Shown here one piece after another: positions 8,962 through 20,425 of a stretch of 64,000 nt of DNA; within the stretch, counting starts at the first letter, position 1, and each line of letters starts with the position of its first letter. The DNA is from Viridibacillus soli. GTDB lineage: Bacteria; Bacillota; Bacilli; Bacillales_A; Planococcaceae. The notes beneath the pieces are model-generated. The model worked only from the letters and a program-made list of their open reading frames with translations. It was not told the origin of the DNA and did no database searches. A program made the translations under genes and the position numbers. The DNA lies in the NCBI RefSeq assembly GCF_016612995.1, contig NZ_JAEOAH010000038.1:1-64000 (forward strand), given 5' to 3'.

Positions 8962-8997
8962 TTGCATTTTGCTGTGATTGTGCTACCATCACAATGT
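8962..8997 (+). promoter_or_regulatory. candidate folE promoter with overlapping palindrome
   Basis: TTGCAT (8962-8967), a 16-bp spacer ending in an extended -10 TGC, then TACCAT (8984-8989). A palindrome, ATTGTG-N7-CACAAT (8977-8995), overlaps the -10 region and could be an operator. Confidence 0.45.
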
Positions 8998-9027
8998 AAC
9001 TAGTAATGCTGATATATTGGGGGATTA

Positions 9028-9600
9028 ATGTTGACTACTATGGATTTAAATAAAATAGAGCAAGCGATTAAATTGATTCTTGAAGCGGTTGGAGAAGATC
9101 CGAATCGCGAGGGACTTTTAGATACGCCAAAGCGTGTTTCGAAAATGTATCAAGAAATGTTCGCGGGATTGCATGAGGATCCAAAGAAATATTTTGAAAC
9201 AGTTTTCCATGAAGGACATGACGAGGTTGTACTTGTGAAGGATATCCCATTCTTCTCAATGTGTGAACATCATTTAGTGCCGTTTTATGGTAAGGCGCAT
9301 ATTGCATACATACCGAAAGACGGCGTTGTCGCTGGTTTGAGTAAATTAGCTCGTACAGTGGAAACGGTATCACACCGTCCTCAACTACAAGAACGTATTA
9401 CGGCGACAATTGCTGATACGTTGATGGAGATGCTAAATCCACAAGGTGTTTATGTAGTTGTTGAAGCAGAACATATGTGTATGACGATGCGTGGTATTAA
9501 AAAGCCTGGTGCTAAAACGATTACATCTGTTGCAAAAGGGATCTTTGAAGAGAACGACGTAAAACGTTCAGAAATACTATCATTCATTCAAATGTCTTAA
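9028..9600 (+). CDS. folE: GTP cyclohydrolase I
   Basis: Converts GTP to 7,8-dihydroneopterin triphosphate, the first step of tetrahydrofolate synthesis; cytosolic. The 190-residue protein contains the zinc and catalytic residues in MCEHHLVPF (near residue 77) and EHMCMTMRG (near 147). The ATG at 9028 follows TTGGGGGA closely; an in-frame ATG at 9040 is an alternative. This is the mtrA position in B. subtilis, upstream of mtrB, and the two probably form one operon. Confidence 0.96.
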   Translation: MLTTMDLNKIEQAIKLILEAVGEDPNREGLLDTPKRVSKMYQEMFAGLHEDPKKYFETVFHEGHDEVVLVKDIPFFSMCEHHLVPFYGKAHIAYIPKDGVVAGLSKLARTVETVSHRPQLQERITATIADTLMEMLNPQGVYVVVEAEHMCMTMRGIKKPGAKTITSVAKGIFEENDVKRSEILSFIQMS

Positions 9601-9661
9601 AATAGACCTTTTTTTGTGATATGATAAACAAAGGAAATAAGATAGCAAGGAGAATGTTAAT

Positions 9662-9883
9662 ATGTCTCAAACTGACTATATTGTAATCCGTGCAGAAGAA
9701 GATGGCGTTCACGTAATCGGCTTAACTCGCGGTACAGATACAAAGTTTCATCACTCCGAAAAATTAGATAGCGGTGAAATTATGATTGCCCAATTTACGG
9801 AACATACGTCTGCAATGAAGATTCGTGGTAAAGCAGAAATTCGTACAGCTTATGGTGTCGTAAATAGTGAAGCGAAAAAATAA
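9662..9883 (+). CDS. mtrB: trp RNA-binding attenuation protein TRAP
   Basis: A 73-residue protein that in Bacillus forms an 11-mer ring and, with bound tryptophan, wraps leader RNAs containing spaced GAG/UAG triplets. It keeps the family segments [34 protein letters not shown] and the K/R residues that contact RNA. It follows folE as in B. subtilis (AAGGAGA site at 9648-9654). No trp biosynthetic genes lie in this window, although this aro cluster is their site in B. subtilis. Confidence 0.94.
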   Translation: MSQTDYIVIRAEEDGVHVIGLTRGTDTKFHHSEKLDSGEIMIAQFTEHTSAMKIRGKAEIRTAYGVVNSEAKK

Positions 9884-9985
9884 TCGAAACATCATTTTTT
9901 ATGTAAAATAGCATAACACTACAATTATGTAAATATTGGAAAAGTATATAGATAACAGGAAACAAACTGAAATGGAGAAAAGTTT

Positions 9986-10774
9986 ATGAATGCAGCTAAC
10001 ATTGACAACAAAATACAAGAACTACAAACGAATATTTTAATGCAATTGCATCATAGAACGCTCCTCAAATATACAGGTCAGCCCATTGTAGAAAATGAGA
10101 CATTATTTTATTTATTGTTACCATTCTTGAATGGTGAAAAGTGGACAAACGAGCAAGATGAAGTGGCTACAACAATCGGTATGATTTACACTGCGCTACA
10201 TGCGCATGATCAAATCGATGAAGTAGACGCTACTTCAAAGGGCCAACAGCTAACCGTTTTAGCTGGAGATTTTTATAGTGGCATGTACTATCAAATGTTG
10301 TCTAAAATACCTAATATCGCTTTAATTCGATTATTATCGGGTGGTGTCGTAGACATTAGCGAAAAAAAGACAGCTGTTTATGAGCCGACGATTCGTCCTA
10401 TAGCTGATTGGTTGCACACATTAACTGTCATTGAATCAAAGTCTATTGAACAATTTATGAAACATTATCATTTCGATCAATATATTCCACTAATGCAGCA
10501 AGCGCTAGTATTGAATAGACTCGCGTATGAATTGCGAAATTTACAGCAAACACATATGCAGACACGCATTGTGGCGGCGATTGAGAAAAGTGAACAATTT
10601 ACTTCTACAAAAAGATCGGCAGAGAGAATTTTAGAAGATTTAGTATCAGAGCTTTCATCTACATTAATTCGAAGTATTTCAACTTCTCCATTTCTTCAAG
10701 ATGAAGTCAAAACGCTCATTATAAGTCGCATGCCAACTCATACATGTGAACAACTAACGACGAGAGAAGGTTGA
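9986..10774 (+). CDS. hepS: heptaprenyl diphosphate synthase, component I
   Basis: Small non-catalytic subunit that pairs with HepT to make the C35 prenyl chain of menaquinone-7. The 262-residue product is divergent, as this subunit usually is, with an LHAHDQIDEVD helix resembling a degenerate first aspartate motif. The hepS-menG-hepT order fixes its identity. The ATG at 9986 has a GGAGAAAAG site. Confidence 0.85.
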   Translation: MNAANIDNKIQELQTNILMQLHHRTLLKYTGQPIVENETLFYLLLPFLNGEKWTNEQDEVATTIGMIYTALHAHDQIDEVDATSKGQQLTVLAGDFYSGMYYQMLSKIPNIALIRLLSGGVVDISEKKTAVYEPTIRPIADWLHTLTVIESKSIEQFMKHYHFDQYIPLMQQALVLNRLAYELRNLQQTHMQTRIVAAIEKSEQFTSTKRSAERILEDLVSELSSTLIRSISTSPFLQDEVKTLIISRMPTHTCEQLTTREG

Positions 10775-10780
10775 AAAACA

Positions 10781-11485
10781 GTGTCACAATCGAAAGAAGA
10801 ACGTGTACACGAAGTATTTGAAAATATTTCGGATAGCTACGACAAAATGAACTCTGTTATTAGCTTTCAATTACACAAAAAATGGCGCAAAGATACGATG
10901 AATCGTATGCAAGTAAAACGAGGCTCTAAAGCATTAGACGTTTGCTGTGGCACAGCAGATTGGACGATTACCATGGCTGATGTTATAGGTGAAACAGGAC
11001 AAGTAACAGGCCTTGATTTTAGTCAAAATATGCTGAATGTAGGCATTGAGAAGACAAAATCGTATCCTCAAATCAATTTGCTACAAGGTAATGCTATGGA
11101 ATTACCGTTTCCTGATAATACATTTGACTATGTAACGATTGGTTTTGGACTTCGTAATGTTCCTGACTATATGCAAGTTTTGAGTGAACTGAAACGCGTG
11201 TTAAAACCAGGTGGTATGGCAGTTTGTTTAGAAACATCACAATCTGAAATTCCTGGTTACCGTCAGTTATTTAGATTTTACTTTAAATTTATCATGCCGA
11301 TTTTCGGTAAATTATTTGCTAAAAGCTATAAAGAATATTCTTGGCTACAAGAATCTGCGGACGATTTCCCAGGTATGAAGCAGTTAAAGAAAATGTTCGA
11401 GCAAGTAGGTTTCCAAAATGTAAAATATAAAGCATATAGTGGTGGAGCTGCTGCTATGCATATGGGCTTCAAAAAAGAAAACTAG
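10781..11485 (+). CDS. menG: demethylmenaquinone methyltransferase
   Basis: SAM-dependent methyltransferase for the last step of menaquinone synthesis (UbiE/MenG family). The 234-residue protein has the SAM-binding [11 protein letters not shown] motif near residue 50 and the family's FGLRNVPD motif near 125. GTG start at 10781 after GAGAAGG. It lies between the two heptaprenyl diphosphate synthase subunits, so one operon makes both the side chain and the final ring methylation. Confidence 0.95.
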   Translation: MSQSKEERVHEVFENISDSYDKMNSVISFQLHKKWRKDTMNRMQVKRGSKALDVCCGTADWTITMADVIGETGQVTGLDFSQNMLNVGIEKTKSYPQINLLQGNAMELPFPDNTFDYVTIGFGLRNVPDYMQVLSELKRVLKPGGMAVCLETSQSEIPGYRQLFRFYFKFIMPIFGKLFAKSYKEYSWLQESADDFPGMKQLKKMFEQVGFQNVKYKAYSGGAAAMHMGFKKEN

Positions 11486-11505
11486 GTGGGAGAAGGTTTA
11501 TTCAC

Positions 11506-12480
11506 GTGGAAAAGATGAAGTTAAAACTACTCTACTCTGATTTGAAATCAGATATAGAGGTCATCGAAAAAGAATTAGAAACAGCGTTGAATTCGTCTTC
11601 ACACTTCTTGAATGATGCTTCTCTTCATTTGTTAAAAGCTGGAGGGAAAAGAATTCGTCCCGTTTTCGTTTTACTTTCGGCAAAATTTGGTCACTATGAT
11701 ATCGAGCAGATGAAAAAAGTAGCAGTTTCTTTGGAATTAATCCATATGGCTTCACTTGTTCATGATGACGTCATTGATGATTCGGAAATGAGAAGAGGAA
11801 GACCTACAGTTAAATCTCAGTGGAATAATAGAGTGGCAATGTACACAGGCGACTTTATTTTTGCACGAGCATTGCAATATATTACCGATATTGACAATCC
11901 AAAGGCACATGAAATTTTATCGAAGACGATGGTGGAAATCTGTGTTGGTGAGGTTATTCAAATTGAAGATAAAATGCAGCTCGATCAAAACATACGTGAC
12001 TATTTTAGACGGATTAAACGTAAAACAGCATTGCTGATTGCATCTAGTTGTCATCTTGGTGCCGTAGTGGCTGGTACAGACGACCAGATTGCGAGCCGTT
12101 TAAAACGCTACGGTTATTATGTTGGCATGTCATTCCAGATTATCGATGATATTCTAGATTTAACGTCAACAGATAAACAGCTGGGCAAACCCGCAGGCAG
12201 TGATTTACTACAAGGTAATATTACCTTGCCAGTGTTGTTAGTCAGAGATGACCCGGCTATTCGCCCGCTAATCGAGAAAGCTTTAGAGGGTACAATTACC
12301 GAAGATGAAAGACAAGAATTATTAGGTAAAATTCGTGGGTCAGAAGCGATTAAGAAGGCAAAGAAAATTAGCGACACATATTTACAAAAAGCACTACGTG
12401 AAGTTGATGCTCTTCCACAAAATTCAATCAAAAAGTCTTTGCGTGACATCGCATTATATATGGGGAAACGCAAATTTTAA
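11506..12480 (+). CDS. hepT: heptaprenyl diphosphate synthase, component II
   Basis: Catalytic trans-prenyltransferase subunit that elongates farnesyl diphosphate with isopentenyl diphosphate for the menaquinone side chain. Both aspartate-rich magnesium motifs are present: HDDVIDD near residue 85 and DDILD near 211, together with the GGKRIRP segment. The 324 residues fit the family. Start is GTG at 11506 following a GGTGGGAGAAGG region. Confidence 0.95.
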   Translation: MEKMKLKLLYSDLKSDIEVIEKELETALNSSSHFLNDASLHLLKAGGKRIRPVFVLLSAKFGHYDIEQMKKVAVSLELIHMASLVHDDVIDDSEMRRGRPTVKSQWNNRVAMYTGDFIFARALQYITDIDNPKAHEILSKTMVEICVGEVIQIEDKMQLDQNIRDYFRRIKRKTALLIASSCHLGAVVAGTDDQIASRLKRYGYYVGMSFQIIDDILDLTSTDKQLGKPAGSDLLQGNITLPVLLVRDDPAIRPLIEKALEGTITEDERQELLGKIRGSEAIKKAKKISDTYLQKALREVDALPQNSIKKSLRDIALYMGKRKF

Positions 12481-12570
12481 TACTATATGTTGAACTATCT
12501 GCCATACAATGATAATATTTTACGGTGGGTATAAAACCTGTAAACAATTTTAAGGAGTTGTATTTTAACA

Positions 12571-12990
12571 ATGGCTATTCAAACAACATTTCTAATGGTT
12601 AAACCTGATGGCGTTAAACGTCAATTAGTAGGTGAAATCGTAGATCGTTTCGAACGTAAAGGTTTCGAACTTAAAGGCGCTAAATTAATACAAATTACTG
12701 AAGAGCTTGCAAAAAAACACTACGCAGAACATGCTGAACGTCCATTCTTCGGTGAATTAGTAGAATTCATCACTTCTGGTCCTGTATTTGCAATGGTATG
12801 GGAAGGCGAAAATGTAATCTCAGTAGCACGTTTAATGATGGGCGCTACAAACCCTGCTGAATCAGCACCAGGAACAATCCGTGGAGATTTCTCTACTACT
12901 CTTTCTCACAACGTTATTCACGGTTCTGATTCTTTAGCTTCAGCTGAACGTGAAATTGGTTTATTCTTCAACGAAAACGAATTAGTATAA
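12571..12990 (+). CDS. ndk: nucleoside diphosphate kinase
   Basis: Transfers the gamma phosphate between nucleoside triphosphates and diphosphates through a phosphohistidine. The catalytic histidine lies in HNVIHGSDS (near residue 115), and KPDGVKR near the N-terminus is typical. The 139 residues are slightly shorter than the B. subtilis enzyme. AAGGAG lies ahead of the ATG at 12571; a terminator follows. Confidence 0.97.
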   Translation: MAIQTTFLMVKPDGVKRQLVGEIVDRFERKGFELKGAKLIQITEELAKKHYAEHAERPFFGELVEFITSGPVFAMVWEGENVISVARLMMGATNPAESAPGTIRGDFSTTLSHNVIHGSDSLASAEREIGLFFNENELV

Positions 12991-13001
12991 TTCTTATTTT
13001 C

Positions 13002-13036
13002 AAAAGCTGTTCGCAATTTTGCGAGCAGCTTTTTTT
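13002..13036 (+). terminator. intrinsic terminator after ndk
   Basis: AAAGCTGTTCGC pairs with GCGAGCAGCTTT (one G-T pair) and ends in a T run. Confidence 0.85.
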
Positions 13037-13120
13037 CATAGTATGATACATAACAGTAGCGGTTATGAAGAAACACACTTGAATTGCTCAAATTGTCAAA
13101 TAACTCTTTATATCTACTAT

Positions 13121-13952
<832 letters not shown>

Positions 13953-13987
13953 TCGCATTTCTTCTATTATAAAAGCAAACGCAAGAA

Positions 13988-14021
13988 CGCTTTTCGCCTC
14001 GTCGCGAAAGGCGATTTTTTC
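13988..14021 (+). terminator. intrinsic terminator after cheR
   Basis: CGCTTTTCGC pairs with GCGAAAGGCG (one G-T pair), followed by A and six T residues. Confidence 0.8.
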
Positions 14022-14147
14022 TAAAAAAAATAGATAGTCAAAATTTATAGGATTTTGCGAAAAAGTTCCGTTAATTCACTGATTTTTGAAACATAATATG
14101 TTATAGTGAAAAACAAATACTTTAGCGAGTTGAAGGGAGAAAGTGTT

Positions 14148-15329
14148 ATGCGTTATTTAACAGCAGGAGAATCACACGGACCGCAATTAACAACAATCAT
14201 CGAAGGGTTACCATCTCAGTTGCCATTAACGGCTGAGTTAATAAATAAAGAATTAAAAAGACGTCAAGGGGGCCACGGTCGAGGTCGTCGTATGCAGATT
14301 GAAACGGATACAGTGGAAATCTTATCAGGCGTTCGCCATGGTAGTACACTAGGCTCTCCAGTAGCACTTGTTGTAACTAATGATGATTGGAAGCACTGGA
14401 CGAAAATTATGGGTGCAGAGCCATTAGAGGAAGATATTAACCCGGAAGACATTAAGCGTCAAATTTCACGTCCACGTCCTGGACATGCAGATTTAGTCGG
14501 TGGAATGAAATATGGTCACCGTGATTTACGTAATGTATTAGAGCGCTCTTCAGCTCGTGAAACGACTGTACGTGTAGCGGTTGGTGCAGTGGCGAAAGCA
14601 TTTTTAGCAGAGTTAGGTATTTCAATCGTTTCACATGTTACTGAAATCGGTGGCATCATTGCTAACCCTGAATCTACTGCAGGAAAATCAGTAGCTGAAA
14701 TTCGTGCAATTATCGAAGAGGATGCATGCTATTGTGCAGATTCAGAAGCTTCAGCGGAAATGGTTGAAGCCATTGATGAAGCGAAAAAAGCAGGCGACTC
14801 AATCGGTGGTGTTGTTGAAGTAATCGTAGAAGGTTTACCAGCTGGTATCGGATCTTACGTACATTATGATCGTAAACTAGATGCAAAATTAGCATCTGCT
14901 ATGTTAAGTATCAATGCATTTAAAGGTGTAGAGTTCGGTTTAGGCTTTGAAATGGCTCACCGTAAAGGCAGCGAAGTACATGATGAAATTATTTGGTCTG
15001 AGGAAGATGGCTACACGAGAAGCTCAAATCGTCTTGGCGGTTTAGAAGGTGGTATGACAACAGGAATGCCAATCGTGGTACGAGGTGTTATGAAACCTAT
15101 TCCTACTTTATATAAACCACTACAAAGTGTTGATATTGAAACAAAAGAGCCGTTTAAAGCAAGTGTTGAGAGATCTGATAGTTGTGCAGTTCCAGCGGCT
15201 TCTGTCGTTGCAGAGCATGCAATTGCATGGGAAATTGCGAACGCAATAATGGAGCATTTCCACAGCGATCAATTACCACAGCTAAAGGAACAGCTTGCGG
15301 CGCATAAACAATATACGAAGGAGTTTTAA
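14148..15329 (+). CDS. aroC: chorismate synthase
   Basis: Converts 5-enolpyruvylshikimate 3-phosphate to chorismate with reduced FMN. The N-terminal GESHGPQ, the GRGRRMQIE block and the [15 protein letters not shown] segment are the family signatures; 393 residues is normal. ATG at 14148 has the site GAAGGGAGAAAG. It starts the aroC-aroB-aroH run; aroB begins two bases after its stop, so the three are almost certainly cotranscribed. Confidence 0.97.
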   Translation: MRYLTAGESHGPQLTTIIEGLPSQLPLTAELINKELKRRQGGHGRGRRMQIETDTVEILSGVRHGSTLGSPVALVVTNDDWKHWTKIMGAEPLEEDINPEDIKRQISRPRPGHADLVGGMKYGHRDLRNVLERSSARETTVRVAVGAVAKAFLAELGISIVSHVTEIGGIIANPESTAGKSVAEIRAIIEEDACYCADSEASAEMVEAIDEAKKAGDSIGGVVEVIVEGLPAGIGSYVHYDRKLDAKLASAMLSINAFKGVEFGLGFEMAHRKGSEVHDEIIWSEEDGYTRSSNRLGGLEGGMTTGMPIVVRGVMKPIPTLYKPLQSVDIETKEPFKASVERSDSCAVPAASVVAEHAIAWEIANAIMEHFHSDQLPQLKEQLAAHKQYTKEF

Positions 15330-15331
15330 CG

Positions 15332-16423
15332 ATGAATATTCCAGTTAAAGCGAAATCCCATGCGTATGAGGTGCAAATTGGTGCAAATAATTTAACAGAG
15401 GCAGTAAAATCATTTAATGACCAGCTCTCAAAGGCAGATAAAATTATCGTATTTACAGATGAAAAGGTATGGCAATTACATAGTGAACGCTTTACGGCGG
15501 AATTTCCATACCCTTTTGAAGTAAATGTGTTGGCAGCAGGTGAAGCTTGCAAAACCTTTGATAGTTTCTTTGCGGCACATTCATTTTTATTAGAGCAAAA
15601 ATGCACGCGCAAATCATTTGTTTTTGCGTTCGGTGGGGGAGCAGTCGGTGATTTAACGGGTTTTGTTGCAGCAACATTTATGCGTGGCATTCCATTTATT
15701 CAAATTCCGACGACGATTTTGGCTCATGACAGTGCAGTTGGCGGCAAAACGGCGATCAACCATCCACTAGGCAAAAATATGATTGGCGCGTTTTATCAGC
15801 CACAAGGAGTGCTGTATGATATTTCATATTTGTCATCCTTACCAGAAAGAGAAGTGCGTTCTGGGATGGCAGAAGTGATCAAACATGCAAGTATTTTTGA
15901 TGAAAAATGGCTAGCCAATTTAATGGAGGCCAATTCTATTTTGCATTTTAGCCAAGTTGAGCTTGCTAGACATTTAGAGCAAGGGATCCGTGTGAAAGCG
16001 GATATTGTCGCACAAGATGAAGAGGAGCATTCTGTACGTAAGTTCTTAAACTTTGGACATACGTATGGTCATGCCATCGAAGCAGCTTCAGGGTTTGGTA
16101 AATTAGCGCACGGTGAAGCAGTTATGATTGGTATGGTCTATGCCCTTATTTTAAGTGAGCGCTACGGAACAATCTCACCAACCTTTACACGTTCATTTAT
16201 CGACTTTGCTCTACGTAACGGTTACTCATTTGATGCAGTCAATAAATTTACATTTGAACAGCTACAAGGCTATCTAATGAAAGATAAAAAAGCAGAATAC
16301 GGCGTTTTACAATTTGTCTTGTTAAAGCAAATTGGTGAGCCATTTGTACAACAAATATCAGTAGAAGAATGTCAAGAAATCGATCGTCTTCTTCGTGTAT
16401 TAATAGAGGAGGTGCTCGCATGA
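15332..16423 (+). CDS. aroB: 3-dehydroquinate synthase
   Basis: Second enzyme of the shikimate pathway, closing DAHP to 3-dehydroquinate with NAD and a divalent metal. It has the nucleotide-binding GGGAVGDLTGF motif near residue 95, HDSAVGGKTAIN, and the metal-binding histidines in NFGHTYGHAIE. The 363 residues fit the family. Its stop overlaps the aroH start as ATGA. Confidence 0.97.
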   Translation: MNIPVKAKSHAYEVQIGANNLTEAVKSFNDQLSKADKIIVFTDEKVWQLHSERFTAEFPYPFEVNVLAAGEACKTFDSFFAAHSFLLEQKCTRKSFVFAFGGGAVGDLTGFVAATFMRGIPFIQIPTTILAHDSAVGGKTAINHPLGKNMIGAFYQPQGVLYDISYLSSLPEREVRSGMAEVIKHASIFDEKWLANLMEANSILHFSQVELARHLEQGIRVKADIVAQDEEEHSVRKFLNFGHTYGHAIEAASGFGKLAHGEAVMIGMVYALILSERYGTISPTFTRSFIDFALRNGYSFDAVNKFTFEQLQGYLMKDKKAEYGVLQFVLLKQIGEPFVQQISVEECQEIDRLLRVLIEEVLA

Positions 16424-16782
16424 TTCGTGGAGTACGAGGTGCCATTACAGTGGCGTCTGATGAGGCAAAAATCGTCTTAGCAGAAACTGAGAAATTAATA
16501 GAAGAAATTGTGAAAGCAAATAATATAGCAGTAGATGACATTGCATCTGTTGTTATTTCTACAACACCAGATATCGTCTCAGCATTCCCGGCGAAAGCGG
16601 TGCGTACAAAAGAAGGTTGGAGCTATATACCGGTTATGTGTATGCATGAGATGAATGTTGCTAATGCATTGCCGTTATGTATTCGCGTGCTTATGCATGT
16701 GAACACGGAAATAAGTCAGCAGGAGATCCGTCATATTTATTTAAATGATGCGGTGAAATTAAGACCTGATTTAGTAAAGTAA
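16420..16782 (+). CDS. aroH: chorismate mutase (AroH class)
   Basis: Monofunctional trimeric chorismate mutase converting chorismate to prephenate. The 120-residue protein starts MIRGVRGAITV, and the active-site segments around R7, E78-type MCMHEMNV and the R90-type LCIRVLMHVNT are present. ATG at 16420 overlaps aroB by four bases and uses AGAGGAGG. hisC follows directly; B. subtilis has trpEDCFBA at this junction. Confidence 0.96.
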   Translation: MIRGVRGAITVASDEAKIVLAETEKLIEEIVKANNIAVDDIASVVISTTPDIVSAFPAKAVRTKEGWSYIPVMCMHEMNVANALPLCIRVLMHVNTEISQQEIRHIYLNDAVKLRPDLVK

Positions 16783-16811
16783 ACATGTAACAAGAAAGAG
16801 GCGAACGTTCG

Positions 16812-17912
16812 ATGAAATGGAAAGAACAAATTACAGGTATGAAGGCTTATAAACCAGGAAAATCAATCGATGCAGTGAAAAGAGAATTTGGCTTAGAAGA
16901 AATCGTTAGATTAGCGTCAAATGAAAACCCATTTGGTAGCTCTCCAAAAGTGCAAGAATTTTTGGCTAAGGAATCATTTAACTTTGCGTTATATCCTGAT
17001 GGTTATGCAACGGAATTACGTGCTGCTGTCGCAACTAAATTAGGCATTTCGGAAAATGAATTAATCTTCGGTAATGGCTCTGATGAATTAATTAGTATTA
17101 TCACGCGTGCATTATTGTATCCAGGTGTTAATACAGTCATGGGGAATCCGACATTTTCACAATACGCACTTAACGCAAAAATCGAAGGAGCTGAAATTCG
17201 TGAAGTACCTTTAATAGATGGTAATCACGATTTAGACACTATGCTTGAAGCAATCGATGAAAACACAGCTGTTGTGTGGGTATGTAGCCCGAATAATCCA
17301 ACAGGTGTTGTAGTAGAAGATGAGCCATTGCAAGCATTCCTGAAAAAAGTTCCATCAGATGTATTGGTCGTGCTAGATGAAGCGTATTTCGAGTACGTTA
17401 CAAGTGCTGCACACGTAAATACAGTACCGTATATTCAAAACTATCCAAACGTCATCATTTTAAGAACGTTCTCAAAAGCATATGGCCTTGCAGCATTCCG
17501 CGTAGGTTACGGCATTGCTAACAAAGAATTGATTGCTAAGATGGAACCTGTTCGTGGACCATTTAATAATACAGTATTAAGCCAAGCTATTGCACAAGTA
17601 GCATTACAAGACGATGCTTATATTGAAAAATGTCGCGAAGAAAACAGCAAGGGTCTAAAACAATTTGAAGTATTTTGTGATAAAAACAAATTACACTACT
17701 TCCCAACTAATACAAACTTCATATTAATGGAAGTAAAAGCAGATAGCGATGTTGTTTTCCAAGGATTGATGAAACGTGGATTCATTATTCGCAGTGGTAA
17801 TGCGCTAGGTACACCAGGATATATTCGTGTAACAATTGGTACGCAAGCTCAAAATGAAGGTTTCTTAACGCAGCTAGATGCAGTTTTGCAGGAGCAAGGA
17901 GTCTTATCATGA
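16812..17912 (+). CDS. hisC: histidinol-phosphate aminotransferase
   Basis: PLP-dependent class II aminotransferase. In Bacillus, HisC in this cluster serves histidine synthesis and also transaminates phenylpyruvate and hydroxyphenylpyruvate, which explains its place next to tyrA. The PLP lysine sits in FSKAYGLAAFRVGYG (near residue 223), and SNENPFG and SPNNPTG are seen upstream. The 366 residues are normal. Stop and tyrA start overlap by ATGA. Confidence 0.95.
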   Translation: MKWKEQITGMKAYKPGKSIDAVKREFGLEEIVRLASNENPFGSSPKVQEFLAKESFNFALYPDGYATELRAAVATKLGISENELIFGNGSDELISIITRALLYPGVNTVMGNPTFSQYALNAKIEGAEIREVPLIDGNHDLDTMLEAIDENTAVVWVCSPNNPTGVVVEDEPLQAFLKKVPSDVLVVLDEAYFEYVTSAAHVNTVPYIQNYPNVIILRTFSKAYGLAAFRVGYGIANKELIAKMEPVRGPFNNTVLSQAIAQVALQDDAYIEKCREENSKGLKQFEVFCDKNKLHYFPTNTNFILMEVKADSDVVFQGLMKRGFIIRSGNALGTPGYIRVTIGTQAQNEGFLTQLDAVLQEQGVLS

Positions 17913-19009
17913 AACAAACAGTTCTTGTTGTAGGCCTTGGCCTAATTGGTGGATCTATTGCTTTAGCTCTCCAAAAATCACCGAATGTTCGAGTGATAGG
18001 GTTTGATGCCAATTCTGACACACTACAAAGTGCAAAAGTGCTGGGTGTTGTACAAGATGTAACGAAAAATCCTGAGGAAATAGCAAAAAAAGTAGATGTA
18101 ATTGTATTTGCAACACCTGTGAATGCGACGCTTGAGTGGATGGAGTCCCTAAAATCTTGGGGACTACCGTCTACTACAATTGTGACGGATACGGGTAGTA
18201 CGAAATCTTTGATTATGGAAAAAGCATACGAACTTCGTCAGCAAGGTATTACTTTTATCGGTGGTCACCCAATGGCAGGTTCACATAAAAGCGGTGTACT
18301 AGCGGCTAAGCCGTATCTCTTTGAAAATGCGTATTATATGCTAACGCCTTTAGAAGGTGAAAATGAGGAGACAATTAATAATCTACAAGATCTACTGCAA
18401 TATACAAGTGCGAAATTAATGCGTGTGACAGCAACTGAGCATGATCACATGACATCTGTTGTCAGCCATTTCCCTCATATAGTCGCAGCTTCGTTGGTGC
18501 ACCAACTACATGCTGAAGGAACGGATAACCCAATCACAAAATTATTAGCAGCAGGGGGCTTTCGAGATCTAACGCGAATTGCGTCATCTAATCCTATTTT
18601 ATGGCGTGATATTACAATGCAAAACCGTCAGCAAATTGCAGAACAACTAGCCGATTGGCAGGCAGAGATGAAACGTGTGCAAGATCTTCTTACAGTAGGA
18701 GAGGCTGCACAAATCGAGGATTACTTTGCGAAAGCTAAAATGGTGCGTGATGAGCTACCAATTAGCTCACAAGGGGCCATGTACATGACTTATGATTTAT
18801 ATGTTGATGTACCTGATTACCCTGGTAGTATCGCGGAAATTACAGCTTTTTTAGCTGAAGAACGTATTAGTATTACGAATATTCGTATTGTGGAAACACG
18901 TGAAGATGTCTTCGGTATTTTAGTTGTCAGTTTCCAAAATGCAGATGATCGTGAACGTGCGGCTGCATGTATTCAAAAGCGCAGTCCATACGAAATTTAT
19001 ATTTCATAA
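17909..19009 (+). CDS. tyrA: prephenate dehydrogenase with ACT domain
   Basis: Oxidises prephenate to 4-hydroxyphenylpyruvate for tyrosine. An N-terminal Rossmann motif (GLGLIGGSIA, near residue 8) and the GGHPMAGSHKSG segment define the dehydrogenase. Residues about 295-366 look like an ACT regulatory domain (YVDVPDYPGSIAEI), consistent with feedback control by an aromatic amino acid. It overlaps hisC by four bases. Confidence 0.95.
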   Translation: MKQTVLVVGLGLIGGSIALALQKSPNVRVIGFDANSDTLQSAKVLGVVQDVTKNPEEIAKKVDVIVFATPVNATLEWMESLKSWGLPSTTIVTDTGSTKSLIMEKAYELRQQGITFIGGHPMAGSHKSGVLAAKPYLFENAYYMLTPLEGENEETINNLQDLLQYTSAKLMRVTATEHDHMTSVVSHFPHIVAASLVHQLHAEGTDNPITKLLAAGGFRDLTRIASSNPILWRDITMQNRQQIAEQLADWQAEMKRVQDLLTVGEAAQIEDYFAKAKMVRDELPISSQGAMYMTYDLYVDVPDYPGSIAEITAFLAEERISITNIRIVETREDVFGILVVSFQNADDRERAAACIQKRSPYEIYIS

Positions 19010-19025
19010 AGGGTAGGTGAATAGG

Positions 19026-20318
19026 ATGGTGAAGAGTAAATCTTTAGCTTACAATAAGCCAACATTAAGAGGAACAATTACCGTTCCAGGTGATAAATCA
19101 GTTTCTCATCGTTCTATCATGTTCGGTGGAATTGCGAAGGGACGTACGACAGTAAGTGGCTTTTTACTTGGTGATGATTGTTTGTGTACAATTGATTGCT
19201 TCCGCAAATTAGGTGTACATATTGAATTAGACGGTACGAATGTTGTGATTGATAGTGAAGGCATGGCTGCATGGCAGGAGCCGACCGATATTTTATATAC
19301 CGGGAATTCTGGTACGACGACGCGCCTAATGCTTGGATTAATGGCAGGCTCTAATGTCCATTCTGTATTAAATGGTGATGAGTCGATTGCTAAGCGTCCG
19401 ATGAAGCGTGTGATTAATCCATTACGTGAGATGGGTGCTAGTATATCCGGTCGTATGGATGGTCAATTTACGCCTCTGGCGATTCAAGGAACGAAATTGC
19501 AAGCAATCGATTATACAATGCCTGTTGCAAGTGCACAAGTAAAATCTGCCATTCTATTAGGCGGTATAAATGCGGAAGGCACGACAATTATTCGTGAGCA
19601 GGAAGTTTCCCGTGATCATACAGAGCGTATGCTACGTCAATTTGGTGCGGAAATTACAACTGATGATGGTGTTGTATCGTTTAAAGGTGGTCAACAATTG
19701 ACTGCAACGCATGTAGCGGTCCCTGGGGATATTTCGTCTGCAGCATTTTTCCTTGTAGCTGGAGCCATTGCTGAAAATAGCGAAATGACGCTAGAAAACG
19801 TTGGGTTGAATCCTACACGTACAGGTATTATTGATGTATTACAGGAAATGAATGCGAAAATGACGATTGCAATTGATGATGAGACAGCCGCTGAACCGAC
19901 AGGCACAATAACTATTTCTACTTCTAATTTACAAGGAACAACAATTGGTGGCAACGTTATTCCCCGCTTAATCGATGAAATTCCGATTCTTGCACTCTTA
20001 GCAACGCAAGCGAATGGCCAAACGGTTATAAAAGATGCAGAAGAGCTTAAGGTGAAGGAAACAGACCGTATTACAGCGGTTGTTAATGAACTGAAAAAGC
20101 TTGGTGCGAATATTGAAGCGACAGATGACGGTATGATTATTAACGGACCGACGCCGTTAACAGGCAATTCGATTCGAACTTATGGAGATCACCGGATTGG
20201 TATGATGGGAGCAATTGCTGCAATCATTACTGAAGGTGCAGTCGAGTTAGATGATGCTGACTGTATCGCAGTCTCTTACCCAACATTCTTTGAAGATGTA
20301 CAAGTTGTTAGGAATTGA
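19026..20318 (+). CDS. aroA: 3-phosphoshikimate 1-carboxyvinyltransferase (EPSP synthase)
   Basis: Joins phosphoenolpyruvate to shikimate 3-phosphate. Conserved blocks [36 protein letters not shown] and [10 protein letters not shown] are present. The start is probably the ATG at 19026, nine bases beyond the AGG of GGTAGGTGA; an earlier GTG at 19017 lies inside that site. The product is 430 residues. It is the last gene of the aro cluster and is followed by a terminator. It corresponds to B. subtilis aroE. Confidence 0.95.
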   Translation: MVKSKSLAYNKPTLRGTITVPGDKSVSHRSIMFGGIAKGRTTVSGFLLGDDCLCTIDCFRKLGVHIELDGTNVVIDSEGMAAWQEPTDILYTGNSGTTTRLMLGLMAGSNVHSVLNGDESIAKRPMKRVINPLREMGASISGRMDGQFTPLAIQGTKLQAIDYTMPVASAQVKSAILLGGINAEGTTIIREQEVSRDHTERMLRQFGAEITTDDGVVSFKGGQQLTATHVAVPGDISSAAFFLVAGAIAENSEMTLENVGLNPTRTGIIDVLQEMNAKMTIAIDDETAAEPTGTITISTSNLQGTTIGGNVIPRLIDEIPILALLATQANGQTVIKDAEELKVKETDRITAVVNELKKLGANIEATDDGMIINGPTPLTGNSIRTYGDHRIGMMGAIAAIITEGAVELDDADCIAVSYPTFFEDVQVVRN

Positions 20319-20332
20319 ATAGACTAAATGCG

Positions 20333-20361
20333 AAAACTCTCCACTAAACAGGAGGGTTTTT
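20333..20361 (+). terminator. intrinsic terminator after aroA
   Basis: AACTCTCC pairs with GGAGGGTT (one G-T pair) and is followed by T residues. Confidence 0.7.
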
Positions 20362-20425
20362 CCTTGTACATAAAGAATTTGTCATGTAGCATAATGATTG
20401 AAATTAATGAGAATAGGTGAAGCGC

